Notes under the pieces: model-generated | Database searches by the model: none | Told to the model about the DNA's origin: nothing | What the model saw: the letters and a program-made list of their open reading frames with translations, nothing else | Position numbers and translations under genes: made by a program | From: Novosphingobium sp. 18050 | GTDB lineage: Bacteria > Pseudomonadota > Alphaproteobacteria > Sphingomonadales > Sphingomonadaceae | Direction of reading: 5' to 3' | Length of the DNA stretch: 64,000 nucleotides | Assembly (NCBI RefSeq): GCF_902706195.1 | Contig: NZ_CACSJO010000013.1 | Location: 1 to 64,000 of the forward strand | Shown: positions 46,356-55,375 of the stretch, piece by piece | Layout of the letters: each line of letters begins with the position of its first letter | Numbering within the stretch: the first letter of the stretch is position 1

Positions 46356-46367
46356 GCAAACGTTTGC
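46356..46367. promoter_or_regulatory. Perfect palindrome GCAAACGTTTGC, LacI-type operator?
   Basis: A 12-bp perfect palindrome with a central CG, the general pattern of LacI/GalR-family operators. It lies in an AT-rich patch 126 bases ahead of the double-PilZ gene and 51 bases past the tRNA-Leu 3' end. No LacI-type regulator gene is in the window. Confidence 0.4.
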
Positions 46368-46417
46368 ATGCGCTCACTACTGCAAATAAATGCGAACTAC
46401 TCGAAGATCGGGAAAAT

Positions 46418-46501
46418 TGGTGCGGGCGGCGGGACTCGAACCCGCACTGGATACCCAAGCGGATTTTAAGTCCGCAGCGTCTACCATTCCGCCACGCCCG
46501 C
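46418..46501 (-). tRNA. tRNA-Leu (TAA anticodon)
   Basis: On the minus strand, a 7-bp acceptor stem (GCGGGCG with CGCCCGC), a long variable arm as in class II tRNAs, a T-loop GGTTCGAGTCC, and an anticodon loop CTTAAAA between GCGGA and TCCGC. CCA is encoded at 46420-46418. No integrase or att duplication is near its 3' end. Confidence 0.96.
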
Positions 46502-46595
46502 ACGGCCTGCGTCAGGCGCTGCATCTTGCAGATCGCGGTGGCCCCGGCAACCGGGACCATGACGCATATTGTACGAAAATCACCGAAGGGCGTGG

Positions 46596-46877
46596 TTACT
46601 CCACGTTGAGGCGGGCGCGCATTTCCTTGCCGGGCTTGAAATAGGGGACGCGCTTCTCCGGCACTTCCACGCTTTCGCCGGTGCGCGGGTTGCGCCCCTT
46701 GCGGCCGTCGCGGTGGCGGGTGGAAAAGGCGCCGAAGCCGCGCAGTTCCACGCGGCCGCCGTCTGCCAGGCGCTGGCCGATCTCATCGAAGAAGGTGTCC
46801 ACCGCACGCTCCACGTCCTCTGCGCGCAGCTCGGGATTGTCCTTGGAGAGCACCTGCAGCAGTTCGGACCTGATCAT
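46596..46877 (-). CDS. ihfB: Integration host factor beta subunit
   Basis: 93 residues of the HU/IHF fold: [43 protein letters not shown] (the DNA-wrapping arm with the intercalating Pro) and [19 protein letters not shown]. The N-terminal MIRSEL and the arm sequence are those of IHF-beta rather than HU. It bends DNA at promoters and recombination sites with IhfA. The start was set at 46877; six extra residues from an upstream GTG/ATG would be atypical. Confidence 0.94.
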   Translation of the reverse strand: MIRSELLQVLSKDNPELRAEDVERAVDTFFDEIGQRLADGGRVELRGFGAFSTRHRDGRKGRNPRTGESVEVPEKRVPYFKPGKEMRARLNVE

Positions 46878-47160
46878 CGCGAAATTTCCCCCCAAAAAAA
46901 CGACAAACCGTGTCGGAACATAAAATTACGTATCGCCAGTCCGTCGCCTGCCGGGAAAATGCCATCGCATGCCGCTTCGCGCAATGGGAAGTGTTACGTG
47001 TGTGAAATCGCGCAGTTTTGGCCCCTGCGACCGCCGGTCAGACGCGCCGCAGCCCATTTACACCGGCAAATTGCCCGCTAACCTCCCTTCTTTCGCACTG
47101 CACCGTCCCAGACGGGCATGGTGCGGGCAGGATTACAGGGCGTGAGGGCATAGAAGCGAC

Positions 47161-48816
47161 ATGAAGGACATCGCACTTTGGAACGAAGGGGACTGGATCG
47201 GCGCGATCGGCGCGATCTGCCTTTTCGCCGTGCTGGCGATCGGCGGTCTTATCGCCACGCGCAAGAGCGACGAATTCGTCGGGCACCCTCGCGGTCTGTT
47301 TGTGCTGTTCTATGCCGAAATGTGGGAACGTTTCTCCTATTACGGCATGCGCGCGCTGCTGATCCTCTATCTCACCAAGTTCTGGCTGTACTCGGATGGC
47401 CGGTCCAACCTGATCTACGGGGCCTACACCAGCCTCGTCTACATCACCCCGGTGCTGGGCGGCTATCTGGCCGACCGCTGGCTGGGGCAGCGCAAGGCCG
47501 TGTTGTTCGGCGGCATCGTGCTGGCGCTAGGCCACCTTTTCATGGCCTACGAGGGCCTGCAGGGCGTCACCGATCCGGCCGTCAAGCAGGCTGATCCGGC
47601 GATCGACGTATTCTGGCTGGCGCTGGCGTTGATCATCGTCGGCTCGGGCTTCCTGAAGGCCAACATCTCGGTCATCGTCGGTCAGCTCTACAAGATGACC
47701 GATACGCGCCGCGATGCGGCCTACACGATCTTCTACATGGGCGTGAACACCGGCGCTGCGCTCGGAACTATCCTGGTCGGCTACCTGGGCGAGACGATCG
47801 GCTGGTCCTATGGTTTCGGCGTCGCCGGTATCGGCATGGTGCTGGGCCTCATCATCTTCGTCGTCGGCAAACCAGCCCTGCGCGGCAGGGGCGAACCGCC
47901 CAAGGCTCTGGCGAAGAAGTCGGAATTGATTCTCTACGGCACCGGCGGCGCGGCGGTTCTCGTGATCTGGTTCCTGATCCAGTACGTAAGCGTGATCCAG
48001 AACCTGCTGATCCTCACCGGCGTTGGCATGCTGGCCTACACCCTTTGGGAAGCCTTCAAGCTGCCCAAGGAGCCGCGTGAGCGCATGTTCGCGATCCTGT
48101 TCCTGATCGCCCTCAACCCGATCTTCTGGGGCCTGTTCGAGCAGGCCGGCGGTAGCCTCAGCCTCTATACCGACAAGTTCGTCGATCGCGGCGGGGTGCC
48201 CACCAGCCTCTTCCAGTCGATCAACCCGATCTACATCGTGCTGTTCGGCCCGATCTTTGCGGCCTTGTGGCAATACCTCGGCAAGAAGGGCATCGAGCCT
48301 TCCGCCCCTGCCAAGTTCGGCCTCGCGCTGATCCAGGTGGGCCTGGGCTTCCTGGTCTTCGTATGGGGCGCGGGCACCGGCGATCCGGCGGTGATGACCT
48401 CGGTCCTCTTCGTGTTCCTGATCTATGCCCTGCATACCACTGGCGAGCTGTGCCTTTCGCCCGTCGGCCTTTCGGCCATGACCCGGCTTTCGCCGATGCA
48501 CCTGGGCAGCTTCATCATGGGCGCCTGGTTCTACATGACCGCCGTGGGCAACTTCGTGGCTGGCAAGATCGGCGAGGCCACCGGCGGCGAGGGCGGCACG
48601 ATGAACAAGGCGCTGACGCTGGATATCTACAGCAAGATCGGCTGGACCACGGTAGGCGTCGCCGTCGTCGTGCTGGCGCTTTCGCCGCTGGTGAAGCGCT
48701 GGATGCATGTCGACACGCTGGGCGACCGCGCCAGTGACCACGACCTTGCGGGAGAGGCCGGCCTTGGTCTCGACGCGCAGGAAGCAGGCTTCCATCCGGG
48801 CACCAAGCCGCACTGA
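47161..48816 (+). CDS. POT-family proton:oligopeptide symporter
   Basis: 551 residues with about 14 helices. The family signature E-x-x-E-R-F-x-Y-Y is intact in YAEMWERFSYYGMRALL (proton coupling), followed by GAYTSLVYITPVLGGYLADRWLG and the FYMGVNTGAALG motif. The segment HTTGELCLSPVGLSAM in helix 10 is also conserved. It imports di- and tripeptides. The product may feed the amidohydrolases and peptidases nearby, but no operon link is evident beyond close spacing (64 bases to the next gene). Confidence 0.94.
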   Translation: MKDIALWNEGDWIGAIGAICLFAVLAIGGLIATRKSDEFVGHPRGLFVLFYAEMWERFSYYGMRALLILYLTKFWLYSDGRSNLIYGAYTSLVYITPVLGGYLADRWLGQRKAVLFGGIVLALGHLFMAYEGLQGVTDPAVKQADPAIDVFWLALALIIVGSGFLKANISVIVGQLYKMTDTRRDAAYTIFYMGVNTGAALGTILVGYLGETIGWSYGFGVAGIGMVLGLIIFVVGKPALRGRGEPPKALAKKSELILYGTGGAAVLVIWFLIQYVSVIQNLLILTGVGMLAYTLWEAFKLPKEPRERMFAILFLIALNPIFWGLFEQAGGSLSLYTDKFVDRGGVPTSLFQSINPIYIVLFGPIFAALWQYLGKKGIEPSAPAKFGLALIQVGLGFLVFVWGAGTGDPAVMTSVLFVFLIYALHTTGELCLSPVGLSAMTRLSPMHLGSFIMGAWFYMTAVGNFVAGKIGEATGGEGGTMNKALTLDIYSKIGWTTVGVAVVVLALSPLVKRWMHVDTLGDRASDHDLAGEAGLGLDAQEAGFHPGTKPH

Positions 48817-48834
48817 TTTTTCAAATGGCCTGCC

Positions 48835-48852
48835 CCGGGGCGACGGCCCCGG
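48835..48852. repeat. GGGGCGACGGCCCC palindrome
   Basis: A 7-bp stem with a 4-base loop between the POT and amidohydrolase genes. The core is the same as at 31856-31869 and, with one more change, 51734-51747, suggesting a dispersed intergenic palindrome. Confidence 0.5.
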
Positions 48853-48880
48853 AACAGGGGCCGACAACAGGGGAACCGTC

Positions 48881-50260
48881 ATGAGGGTATCGACCGCGAT
48901 GCGGCGCTGGACTTCGCTGCTGGCGCTTGGCGCTGCGCTCACGCTCGCCGGGCAGGCTGCCGACGCGAAGAAGAAGGACAAGGGCGCCAAGGCCGAGACG
49001 CCTTACGCGTCCACCTACAAGGCCTATCCCGGGCGGCCCACCGCCCTTGTCGGCGCCATCGTCTATGACGGGCGCGGCGGCCGGATCGAGAACGGCACCG
49101 TGCTGTTCGAGAACGGCAAGGTGGTCGCCGTGGGCGGCCCCGAGCTTGCGATCCCGGCAGGCTATGACCGTGTCGACGGGGCGGGCAAGTTCGTCACCCC
49201 GGGCGTGATCGACATCCACTCGCACCTCGGCGTTTATCCCAGCCCCGGTGTCGATGCGAATTCCGACGGCAACGAGATGAGCTCGCCCACCACGCCCGAC
49301 GTCTGGGCCGAGCATTCGGTATGGCCGCAGGACCCCGGCTTCAGCCGCGCGCTGGTCAACGGCGGAGTCACTTCGCTGCAGATCCTGCCCGGCTCGGCGA
49401 ACCTGATGGGCGGCCGCGCGGTTACGCTCAAGAACGTGCCCAGCCGCACCGTGCAGGGAATGAAGTTCCCCGGCGCTCCCTATTCGCTGAAGATGGCCTG
49501 CGGTGAAAACCCCAAGCGGGTCTATGGGGCCAAGGGACAAAAGCCCTCCACCCGCATGGGCAACTTCTCGGTCAATCGCCAGGCGTGGATCGATGCCAAG
49601 CAGTACATGGACGGCGATCATGCCGAACGAGACCTCGGCAAGGACACTCTCGAAGGCGTGCTCAAAGGCGAGATTCTTGTCCAGAACCACTGCTACCGGG
49701 CGGACGAGATGGCGCAGGTCCTCGATATGGCCAAGGAGATGGGCTACAAGGTTACCGCCTTCCATCACGCAGTCGAAGCCTACAAGATAGGCGACCTGCT
49801 GAAAGCCAACGACGTCTGCGCCGCGATCTGGGCCGACTGGTACGGCTTCAAGATGGAAGCCTACGACGGCATCCCCGAAAACGCCGCGCTGCTCGCCAAG
49901 CAGGGCGCCTGCGTGGTCATTCACTCCGACGACGAGAACGGCATTCAGCGCCTGAACCAGGCCGCCGCCCGCGCACAGGCATCGGGCAGGCGCATCGGCG
50001 TCGATATTCCCGATGCGCAGGTCGTCGGCTGGTTCACCTACAACGCCGCCAAGGCCATGGGCATCGGCGCGAAGACGGGCAGCCTGGAAGCCGGCAAGAT
50101 GGCCGACGTGGTGCTGTGGAACGGTAACCCGCTGTCCGTCTATTCGCGTCCCGAGAAGGTCTGGGTGGACGGTGCGATGATGTACGACGCGGGCGATCCC
50201 AAGCGAAAGCCGGTGAGCGATTTCGAACTCGGCCAGCCCGGTGAAGGAGACGTGAAGTGA
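48881..50260 (+). CDS. Exported amidohydrolase-family protein
   Basis: 459 residues with a signal peptide (RRWTSLLALGAALTLAGQAADA) and a composite metal-dependent hydrolase fold: an N-terminal beta part (GAIVYDGRGGRIENGTVLFENGKVVAVG), metal ligands His113-Ser-His115 in VIDIHSHLG, later His residues (LVQNHCYR, TAFHHAVEA) and the Asp/Ser-Asp-Asp region VIHSDDENG, ending GSLEAGKMADVVLWNGNPL. Likely an imidazolonepropionase-like or dipeptidase-like enzyme in the periplasm. AGGGGA is spaced 7 bases from the ATG. The stop overlaps the next gene (GTGA). Confidence 0.88.
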   Translation: MRVSTAMRRWTSLLALGAALTLAGQAADAKKKDKGAKAETPYASTYKAYPGRPTALVGAIVYDGRGGRIENGTVLFENGKVVAVGGPELAIPAGYDRVDGAGKFVTPGVIDIHSHLGVYPSPGVDANSDGNEMSSPTTPDVWAEHSVWPQDPGFSRALVNGGVTSLQILPGSANLMGGRAVTLKNVPSRTVQGMKFPGAPYSLKMACGENPKRVYGAKGQKPSTRMGNFSVNRQAWIDAKQYMDGDHAERDLGKDTLEGVLKGEILVQNHCYRADEMAQVLDMAKEMGYKVTAFHHAVEAYKIGDLLKANDVCAAIWADWYGFKMEAYDGIPENAALLAKQGACVVIHSDDENGIQRLNQAAARAQASGRRIGVDIPDAQVVGWFTYNAAKAMGIGAKTGSLEAGKMADVVLWNGNPLSVYSRPEKVWVDGAMMYDAGDPKRKPVSDFELGQPGEGDVK

Positions 50261-51552
50261 AGTCCCGTCTGTTCATTGCCGCTTTGCTCGCGGCCGCTCC
50301 GCTTCCTGTTTTCGCGCAGGACTTCGCCGTCACCAATGCCACCCTCGCGACAGGCGACGGCGGCGCTCCTATCGAGCATGGCTCCGTTATCGTGCGGGCG
50401 GGCAAGGTAGTTGCCGCCGGAGCAGGCGTGGCCGTGCCCGCCGGTGTCCAGACCGTTGACGGCACCGGAAAATGGGTGACGCCCGGCTTGTTCTCCGCCG
50501 TCACCGATCTTGGGCTGTGGGATGTCGAGGCGGTCACCGACAGCAACGACATGTCTGCCGAAAAGTCGCCGTTCAATGCGGCGCTCGACGTGGCTGTCGC
50601 TCTCAATCCGTCGAGCCAGCACATTGCCGTCAGCCGTGAAGGCGGGGTGACGCGCGCCAGTGTGGCCGCGTTCAACGGCGGCTCGATCTTCGCCGGGCAG
50701 GGCGCGGTGATCGATCTGGGCGCGGATGCGGCGATCGTGATGCGCCCGCGCGCGTTCCAGTACGTCGAACTGGGCGAGGCCGGAGCGCGCCTTGCCGGCG
50801 GCAGCCGTGTCGCCGCGCATACCGCGCTGCGCAACGCCCTGCGCGAGGCGCGTGAGGCGGCGGCGCTGACGCCCGGTGCCCAGCGGCAGGGCGATGTACT
50901 GCTCACCCGCGCTGACGCACTGGCGCTGGCGAAAGTGATCGACGGCAGCCAGCCCCTTTATGTCGGCGTCGAGCGGGCGGCCGATATCCGCAGCGTCCTT
51001 GCCCTTAGAGCTGAGTTTCCCAAGCTTGACCTCGTGCTCGTCGGGGCGACCGAGGGCTGGCTCGTTGCGGCGGATATCGCAGCTGCCAGGGTGCCGGTCA
51101 TCACCATGCCCATGCGCGATCTGCCCGCAACGTTCGAGACGCTGGCGGCCACCATGTCGAACGTCGGCCGGATGAAAAAGGCGGGCGTGAAGGTTGCCAT
51201 CGGCATGTTCGCGGGCATGGACCAGCCGCGCTATGCCCCGCAGCAGGCCGGCAACCTCGTCGCCCTGACGAAGATGCCCGGTGCCACCGGCCTGAGCTGG
51301 GGCGAGGCCTTTGCCGCGATCACTTCGGTCCCGGCCGAGATCAGCGGTTTCGGCGGCAAGCTGGGCGTATTGGCCCCCGGCGCGGTGGGCGATGTCGTGC
51401 TGTGGGACGGCGATCCACTGGAGCTGTCCTCCGCGCCGGTCGAGGTTTGGATCGACGGGGTGAAGCAGCCGCTGGACAATCACCAGAGCCGCCTGCGCGC
51501 GCGCTACAAGGATCTGGACGAGACGTACCTGCCCAAGGCCTACGACTGGTAA
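50257..51552 (+). CDS. Amidohydrolase-like protein lacking metal ligands
   Basis: 431 residues, start GTG overlapping the previous stop, signal peptide (KSRLFIAALLAAAPLPVFAQ). The fold follows that of its neighbour (VTPGLFSAVTDLGLWD, GKLGVLAPGAVGDVVLWDGDPLELSSAP), but the H-x-H of strand 1 is replaced by Ala-Val-Thr-Asp and no paired His of the active site is seen. It is probably a catalytically inactive partner of the upstream enzyme. This pairing in one operon is known among bacterial amidohydrolase clusters; the function is untested. Confidence 0.85.
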   Translation: MKSRLFIAALLAAAPLPVFAQDFAVTNATLATGDGGAPIEHGSVIVRAGKVVAAGAGVAVPAGVQTVDGTGKWVTPGLFSAVTDLGLWDVEAVTDSNDMSAEKSPFNAALDVAVALNPSSQHIAVSREGGVTRASVAAFNGGSIFAGQGAVIDLGADAAIVMRPRAFQYVELGEAGARLAGGSRVAAHTALRNALREAREAAALTPGAQRQGDVLLTRADALALAKVIDGSQPLYVGVERAADIRSVLALRAEFPKLDLVLVGATEGWLVAADIAAARVPVITMPMRDLPATFETLAATMSNVGRMKKAGVKVAIGMFAGMDQPRYAPQQAGNLVALTKMPGATGLSWGEAFAAITSVPAEISGFGGKLGVLAPGAVGDVVLWDGDPLELSSAPVEVWIDGVKQPLDNHQSRLRARYKDLDETYLPKAYDW

Positions 51553-51717
51553 CCCCTCCCTGAAGCGGGGGCGTTTACGCAGTCGAGGGTGCTTCCATCC
51601 TTCCCCTCCTCAGAGGTGGAGGATGGGGGCGCCTATTCCCTTGTTTGCGAATGGCCGGCCAGCGGCGAGGATTCCGGCTCGGCCTTTGGCGTTACATGGT
51701 CACCAATGCGGGGTAGC

Positions 51718-51760
51718 AAAAGGCAAGGGGTCTGGCGCGATGGCCCCGGACCTTTGCCTT
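51718..51760 (-). terminator. Terminator overlapping the dxs stop codon
   Basis: AAGGCAA (51720-51726) pairs with TTGCCTT (51754-51760), with further GGTC/GACC pairing inside and a short T-tract on the minus strand. The dxs stop (51759-51761) is inside the stem. The centre contains the GGCGCGATGGCCCC version of the dispersed palindrome. The rest of 51553-51717 shows nothing else. Confidence 0.65.
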
Positions 51761-53681
51761 AAGCCCGCGCCTCGTTCACGCCTGCGCTGTTGTGACGCAG
51801 CGCTTTCAGCACCGTATCGACGATTTGCGGGCCGTTGAGGCCGGCTTCGTCGTACTGAGCCTCGGGCTTGTCGTGGTCCTGGAACACGTCGGGCAGGCGC
51901 ATGGTGCGAATCTTGAGGCCGGCGTCGGTGAGGCCCTCGTCGCTCGCCATGGTCAGGACGTGGGCGCCGAGGCCGCCGATCGAGCCTTCTTCCACGGTCA
52001 CGATAACTTCGTGGGTGAGCATCAAGCGGCGGATCAGGTCGGTGTCGAGCGGCTTTACGAAGCGCAGGTCGGCTACGGTGGTGGACAGGCCGCGCGCGTC
52101 GAGCTGGTCGGCAGCCTTGAGCGCTTCGCCCAGCCGTGTGCCGAGCGACAGGATCGCAACCTTGCTGCCTTCGCGCACGACCCGGCCCTTGCCGATTTCC
52201 AGCGCCAGCGGGGTTTCCGGCAGATCGAGGCCGATGCCGTTGCCGCGCGGGTAGCGGAAGGCGATGGGCCCCGCGTCGTACTGCGCGGCGGTGTGGACCA
52301 TGTGGACCAGTTCCACCTCGTCTGCGGCGGCCATGACTACCATGTTGGGCAGGGTGGCGAGGTACGTCACGTCGAACGAGCCGGCGTGGGTGGCGCCGTC
52401 TGCGCCGACGAGGCCGGCGCGGTCGATGGCGAAGCGCACCGGCAGGTTCTGGATCGCCACATCATGGACGACCTGGTCGAAGGCGCGCTGCAGGAAGGTG
52501 GAGTAGATCGCACAGAACGGGCGCATCCCCTGCGCGGCAAGGCCGGCGGCAAAGGTAACGGCGTGCTGTTCGGCAATGCCGACATCGAAGCTGCGTTCGG
52601 GGAACTGCGCGGCGAACTTGTCGAGCCCGGTGCCGGACGGCATCGCGGCAGTGATCGCGCAGATCGTGGGATCGGCTTCGGCTTCGGCGGTCAGGGCCTT
52701 GGCAAAGACGCCAGTATAGCTGGGCGGGCCCGCAGGGGCTTTGGCCTGCTCTCCGGTGAAGACGTTGAATTTCTGGACGCCGTGGTACTTGTCGGCAGCT
52801 TCTTCGGCCGGGGCGTAGCCCTTGCCCTTCTGGGTCACGACGTGGACGAGGATCGGGCCTTCGCCCGCATCGCGCACGTTTTCCAGTACCGGCACCAGCG
52901 CGTCGAGGTCATGGCCGTCGATCGGGCCGACGTAATAGAAGCCCAGTTCCTCGAACAGAGTGCCGCCCATGGCCATTCCGCGGGCGAATTCGTCGGTCTT
53001 CTTGGCGGCGACGTGCAGCGGGCGCGGCAGGCGGCGGGCGAACTTGCGCGCCAGTTCGCGCAGGCCCAGGAACCGACCGGAGGAGACGAGCCGCGCCAGA
53101 TATGCCGACAGGCCGCCCACCGGGGGCGCGATCGACATGTCGTTGTCGTTGAGGATGACGATCAGGCGGTTGCCTGCGTCCCGCGCGTTGTTCATCGCCT
53201 CGTAGGCCATGCCCGCGCTCATCGCGCCGTCGCCGATCACGGCGATGCCGCGTCCCGGCTGGCCCTTGATCTTGTTCGCCATGGCAAAGCCCAGCGCGGC
53301 CGAGATCGAGGTGGAACTGTGGGCCGTGCCGAACGGATCGTATTCGCTCTCGCTGCGCTTGGTAAAGCCGGAGAGGCCGCCGCCCTGACGCAGGGTGCGG
53401 ATCCGGTCGCGCCTACCGGTGAGAATCTTGTGCGGATAGGCCTGATGGCCGACGTCCCAGATGAGGCGGTCGGCAGGCGTATCGAACACATAGTGAATCG
53501 CGGTAGTCAGTTCCACTACGCCGAGACCGGAGCCGAGGTGGCCCCCGGTCTGCCCGACGGCAGAGATCATTTCGGTGCGCAACTCGTCGGCAAGCTGGCG
53601 CAATTGGGCCGGCTTGAGCTTGCGGAGGTCTTCGGGGGTCGAAACCGTATCGAGCAGGGGAGTGGCCGGGTTGGCGTTCAT
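51759..53681 (-). CDS. dxs: 1-deoxy-D-xylulose-5-phosphate synthase
   Basis: The first enzyme of the MEP isoprenoid pathway, thiamine diphosphate dependent. 640 residues. Motifs: [14 protein letters not shown] and the catalytic His in [22 protein letters not shown], the ThDP/Mg site [31 protein letters not shown], and [15 protein letters not shown]. Feeds carotenoids, ubiquinone and hopanoids. The start at 53681 ([13 protein letters not shown]) was preferred over 53732. Confidence 0.96.
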   Translation of the reverse strand: MNANPATPLLDTVSTPEDLRKLKPAQLRQLADELRTEMISAVGQTGGHLGSGLGVVELTTAIHYVFDTPADRLIWDVGHQAYPHKILTGRRDRIRTLRQGGGLSGFTKRSESEYDPFGTAHSSTSISAALGFAMANKIKGQPGRGIAVIGDGAMSAGMAYEAMNNARDAGNRLIVILNDNDMSIAPPVGGLSAYLARLVSSGRFLGLRELARKFARRLPRPLHVAAKKTDEFARGMAMGGTLFEELGFYYVGPIDGHDLDALVPVLENVRDAGEGPILVHVVTQKGKGYAPAEEAADKYHGVQKFNVFTGEQAKAPAGPPSYTGVFAKALTAEAEADPTICAITAAMPSGTGLDKFAAQFPERSFDVGIAEQHAVTFAAGLAAQGMRPFCAIYSTFLQRAFDQVVHDVAIQNLPVRFAIDRAGLVGADGATHAGSFDVTYLATLPNMVVMAAADEVELVHMVHTAAQYDAGPIAFRYPRGNGIGLDLPETPLALEIGKGRVVREGSKVAILSLGTRLGEALKAADQLDARGLSTTVADLRFVKPLDTDLIRRLMLTHEVIVTVEEGSIGGLGAHVLTMASDEGLTDAGLKIRTMRLPDVFQDHDKPEAQYDEAGLNGPQIVDTVLKALRHNSAGVNEARA

Positions 53682-53803
53682 CTTCCGGCCCTTACACGCT
53701 TGTGACTTTGATGTCGATTGACGCGCGGCCAATACATAACAGCGCCGATGCGGCGATTGCCGATTTCAACTGTCAGTGCCGGTAGGAATGCGCCGCAGCG
53801 ACT

Positions 53804-54265
53804 TCAGCTGCAGCCCGCACAGGTGCCGCGCAGCTCCACGACGGGGCGCACGTCGGCAAAGCCGTTGGCGCGCGCAGCCGCAACCAGCGCGCCGGTAAGC
53901 TTGTCATCGTCGATGTGGACGGCCTGCCCGCAGCTGTCGCAGATGAGGAAGATGCAGTCGTGCTGGCAGCCGGGGTGGCTGTTGGCGACATAGGCATTGG
54001 CGCTTTCCACGCGGCGGGCGAGGTTGGTGCGCACGAAAAGATCGAGGATGCGATAGACGCTGTTGGGCGCGACTCGCTTACCGCGCAGGGCCGAAACGTT
54101 TTCGGCAAGGTCGTAGGCGGAGGCGGGGCGCTCGACCTGCGCCAGTGCCGAGAACACGTCGGCGCGCATCTCTGTCCACTGTTCGCCGGCTTCGACAAGA
54201 GCGGTGCGGGCCTCGTTGACGAGGCTTTCGCCGGAATGTTCGTGGTGGTGGTGATGCGCGGACAT
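53804..54265 (-). CDS. zur: Fur-family regulator, Zur type
   Basis: 153 residues. The His-rich N-terminus (SAHHHHHEHSGE) and Cys pairs ICDSCGQ and RGTCAGCS (structural zinc) fit zinc uptake regulators. The winged helix is NEARTALVEAGEQWTEMRADVFSALAQVERPASAYDLAE and VAPNSVYRILDLF. Likely represses zinc uptake genes, none of which adjoin. The CQHDC segment differs from classic Fur. A start three codons earlier (54274) is possible. Confidence 0.87.
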   Translation of the reverse strand: MSAHHHHHEHSGESLVNEARTALVEAGEQWTEMRADVFSALAQVERPASAYDLAENVSALRGKRVAPNSVYRILDLFVRTNLARRVESANAYVANSHPGCQHDCIFLICDSCGQAVHIDDDKLTGALVAAARANGFADVRPVVELRGTCAGCS

Positions 54266-54300
54266 GCTGCCCATATGGGGGCAGCGGCGGCCCTATGCAA

Positions 54301-54450
54301 TCAGCGCGTTTCGGCGGCCTGGGCGGCGGGCGCGAAGTCGTCGGCGAAGGACGAATGGCTGCCGATACCCATCACGCCGAGCACCAGCAGAGCCCCGCCG
54401 GCAAAGCCGAATGCGAAGAAGCGGTAGAAGTCGGCCTTGAAGAGTCCCAT
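54301..54450 (-). CDS. Conserved small membrane protein
   Basis: 49 residues, MGLFKADFYRFFAFGFAGGALLVLGVMG then a hydrophilic tail (SHSSFADDFAPAAQAAE). One helix. Similar MGLFKADFYRFFA-type peptides occur in other sphingomonads as I recall, suggesting a real gene. It ends 35 bases ahead of zur on the same strand, so the two may be co-transcribed. Function unknown. Confidence 0.6.
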   Translation of the reverse strand: MGLFKADFYRFFAFGFAGGALLVLGVMGIGSHSSFADDFAPAAQAAETR

Positions 54451-54621
54451 GACGTAATCGGCTTTCGGTGTTGCTGGGTGACTGGCTCAAAAGGCCGGTC
54501 GGAAATGGCGTGCGGCCCACATGGCGCGAAACCCCTTGCCGTCCAGTGAACAAAATGCATCATACGCTGTTTTTGCGACGAACGGTTCGCCGGGGGCGAC
54601 GAATTCAGGCAACTTTAGCGG

Positions 54622-55227
54622 TTATCGCCCGTAAGCTGCCACAAACATCGAAAAGGCATCCCCGCGCTCGGGGGTGCACAGGGCCAATCGCAGCTCGCGC
54701 CAGCCGTTGAAACCATCCGCTTGGTAAATCACCGGAGAAAGACAGTCGGTCCCCGGCTCGCGATTGATGGTGCCGGGCGAGGCGGGCCGCATCCACCAGT
54801 TGCCGAGGCCGCGCTGGGCGCCGCGCTGGGCAAAGTCCTCGGGGGTCATATCCGAGTGGGTCAGGCCGGGCAGAGTCATCAGCCGTGCGCGCTCGGCGGG
54901 GGTGGGGTCGATCCGCAGGAGGATTTCGCGAGTCGGACCGGCGCCGAAGGCATCGGACAACATCCGGCCCGGCGAGGAAACGGCCGAGGGATCGGGGCCG
55001 AACAGTTCGGCATAGAGCGCCAGGCTATCCGGCCCGAAGATCGACGCGGCGAGGGAAAACAGCGCCAGCGCCAGCACCGGCAGCGCGCCGCATCCGAAGG
55101 GCAGGGCGACGGCGGCAAGTGCACTGCGCGGCGACTGCAGCTTGCCCAGCCGCAGGAGGACGGCGGCGATCGTCATGCCGGCCAGAAAACAGACCACAAC
55201 CATGGGGCCGAACCAGATCACCCACAT
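54622..55227 (-). CDS. Membrane protein of unknown function
   Basis: 201 residues: three hydrophobic segments in the first 80 residues (VIWFGPMVVVCFLAGMTIAAVLL, ALAAVALPFGCGALPVLALALFSL) and a soluble C-terminal half containing NWWMRPASPGTINREPGTDCLSP and CTPERGDAFS. No family recognised. Single gene, with a palindromic repeat (55301-55346) between it and purH. Confidence 0.6.
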   Translation of the reverse strand: MWVIWFGPMVVVCFLAGMTIAAVLLRLGKLQSPRSALAAVALPFGCGALPVLALALFSLAASIFGPDSLALYAELFGPDPSAVSSPGRMLSDAFGAGPTREILLRIDPTPAERARLMTLPGLTHSDMTPEDFAQRGAQRGLGNWWMRPASPGTINREPGTDCLSPVIYQADGFNGWRELRLALCTPERGDAFSMFVAAYGR

Positions 55228-55300
55228 GGTCGTCAGTCTCCTTGTCGCGCGGGGCCTTGGCGCCGCGAGCCGCTAGAGTGCGGCCGGTCCCGCCCGCCGC

Positions 55301-55346
55301 GTCATTGCGGAGGGCATGGGGCATGGGCCTCCATGCTCGCAATGAC
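55301..55346. repeat. Palindromic intergenic element (GTCATTGCG...CGCAATGAC)
   Basis: The outer 9-bp stem 55301-55309/55338-55346 encloses a GGAGG...CCTCC inner stem. REP-like; related in its GTCAT/ATGAC ends to 15735-15760. Confidence 0.6.
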
Positions 55347-55375
55347 GAAGGGGGGTAGTCAAGGGGACGAGCGCC

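Noticed and set aside
46282..46417. Possible sigma-54 or phage-like element in the AT-rich patch after tRNA-Leu
   Set aside because: No GG-N10-GC pattern or open frame was found; only the palindrome at 46356 stands out.
54230..54265. Artificial His-tag in the Zur-type protein
   Set aside because: The five-His run is interspersed with Glu/Ser and mixed His codons; a natural His-rich N-terminus is common in zinc regulators.
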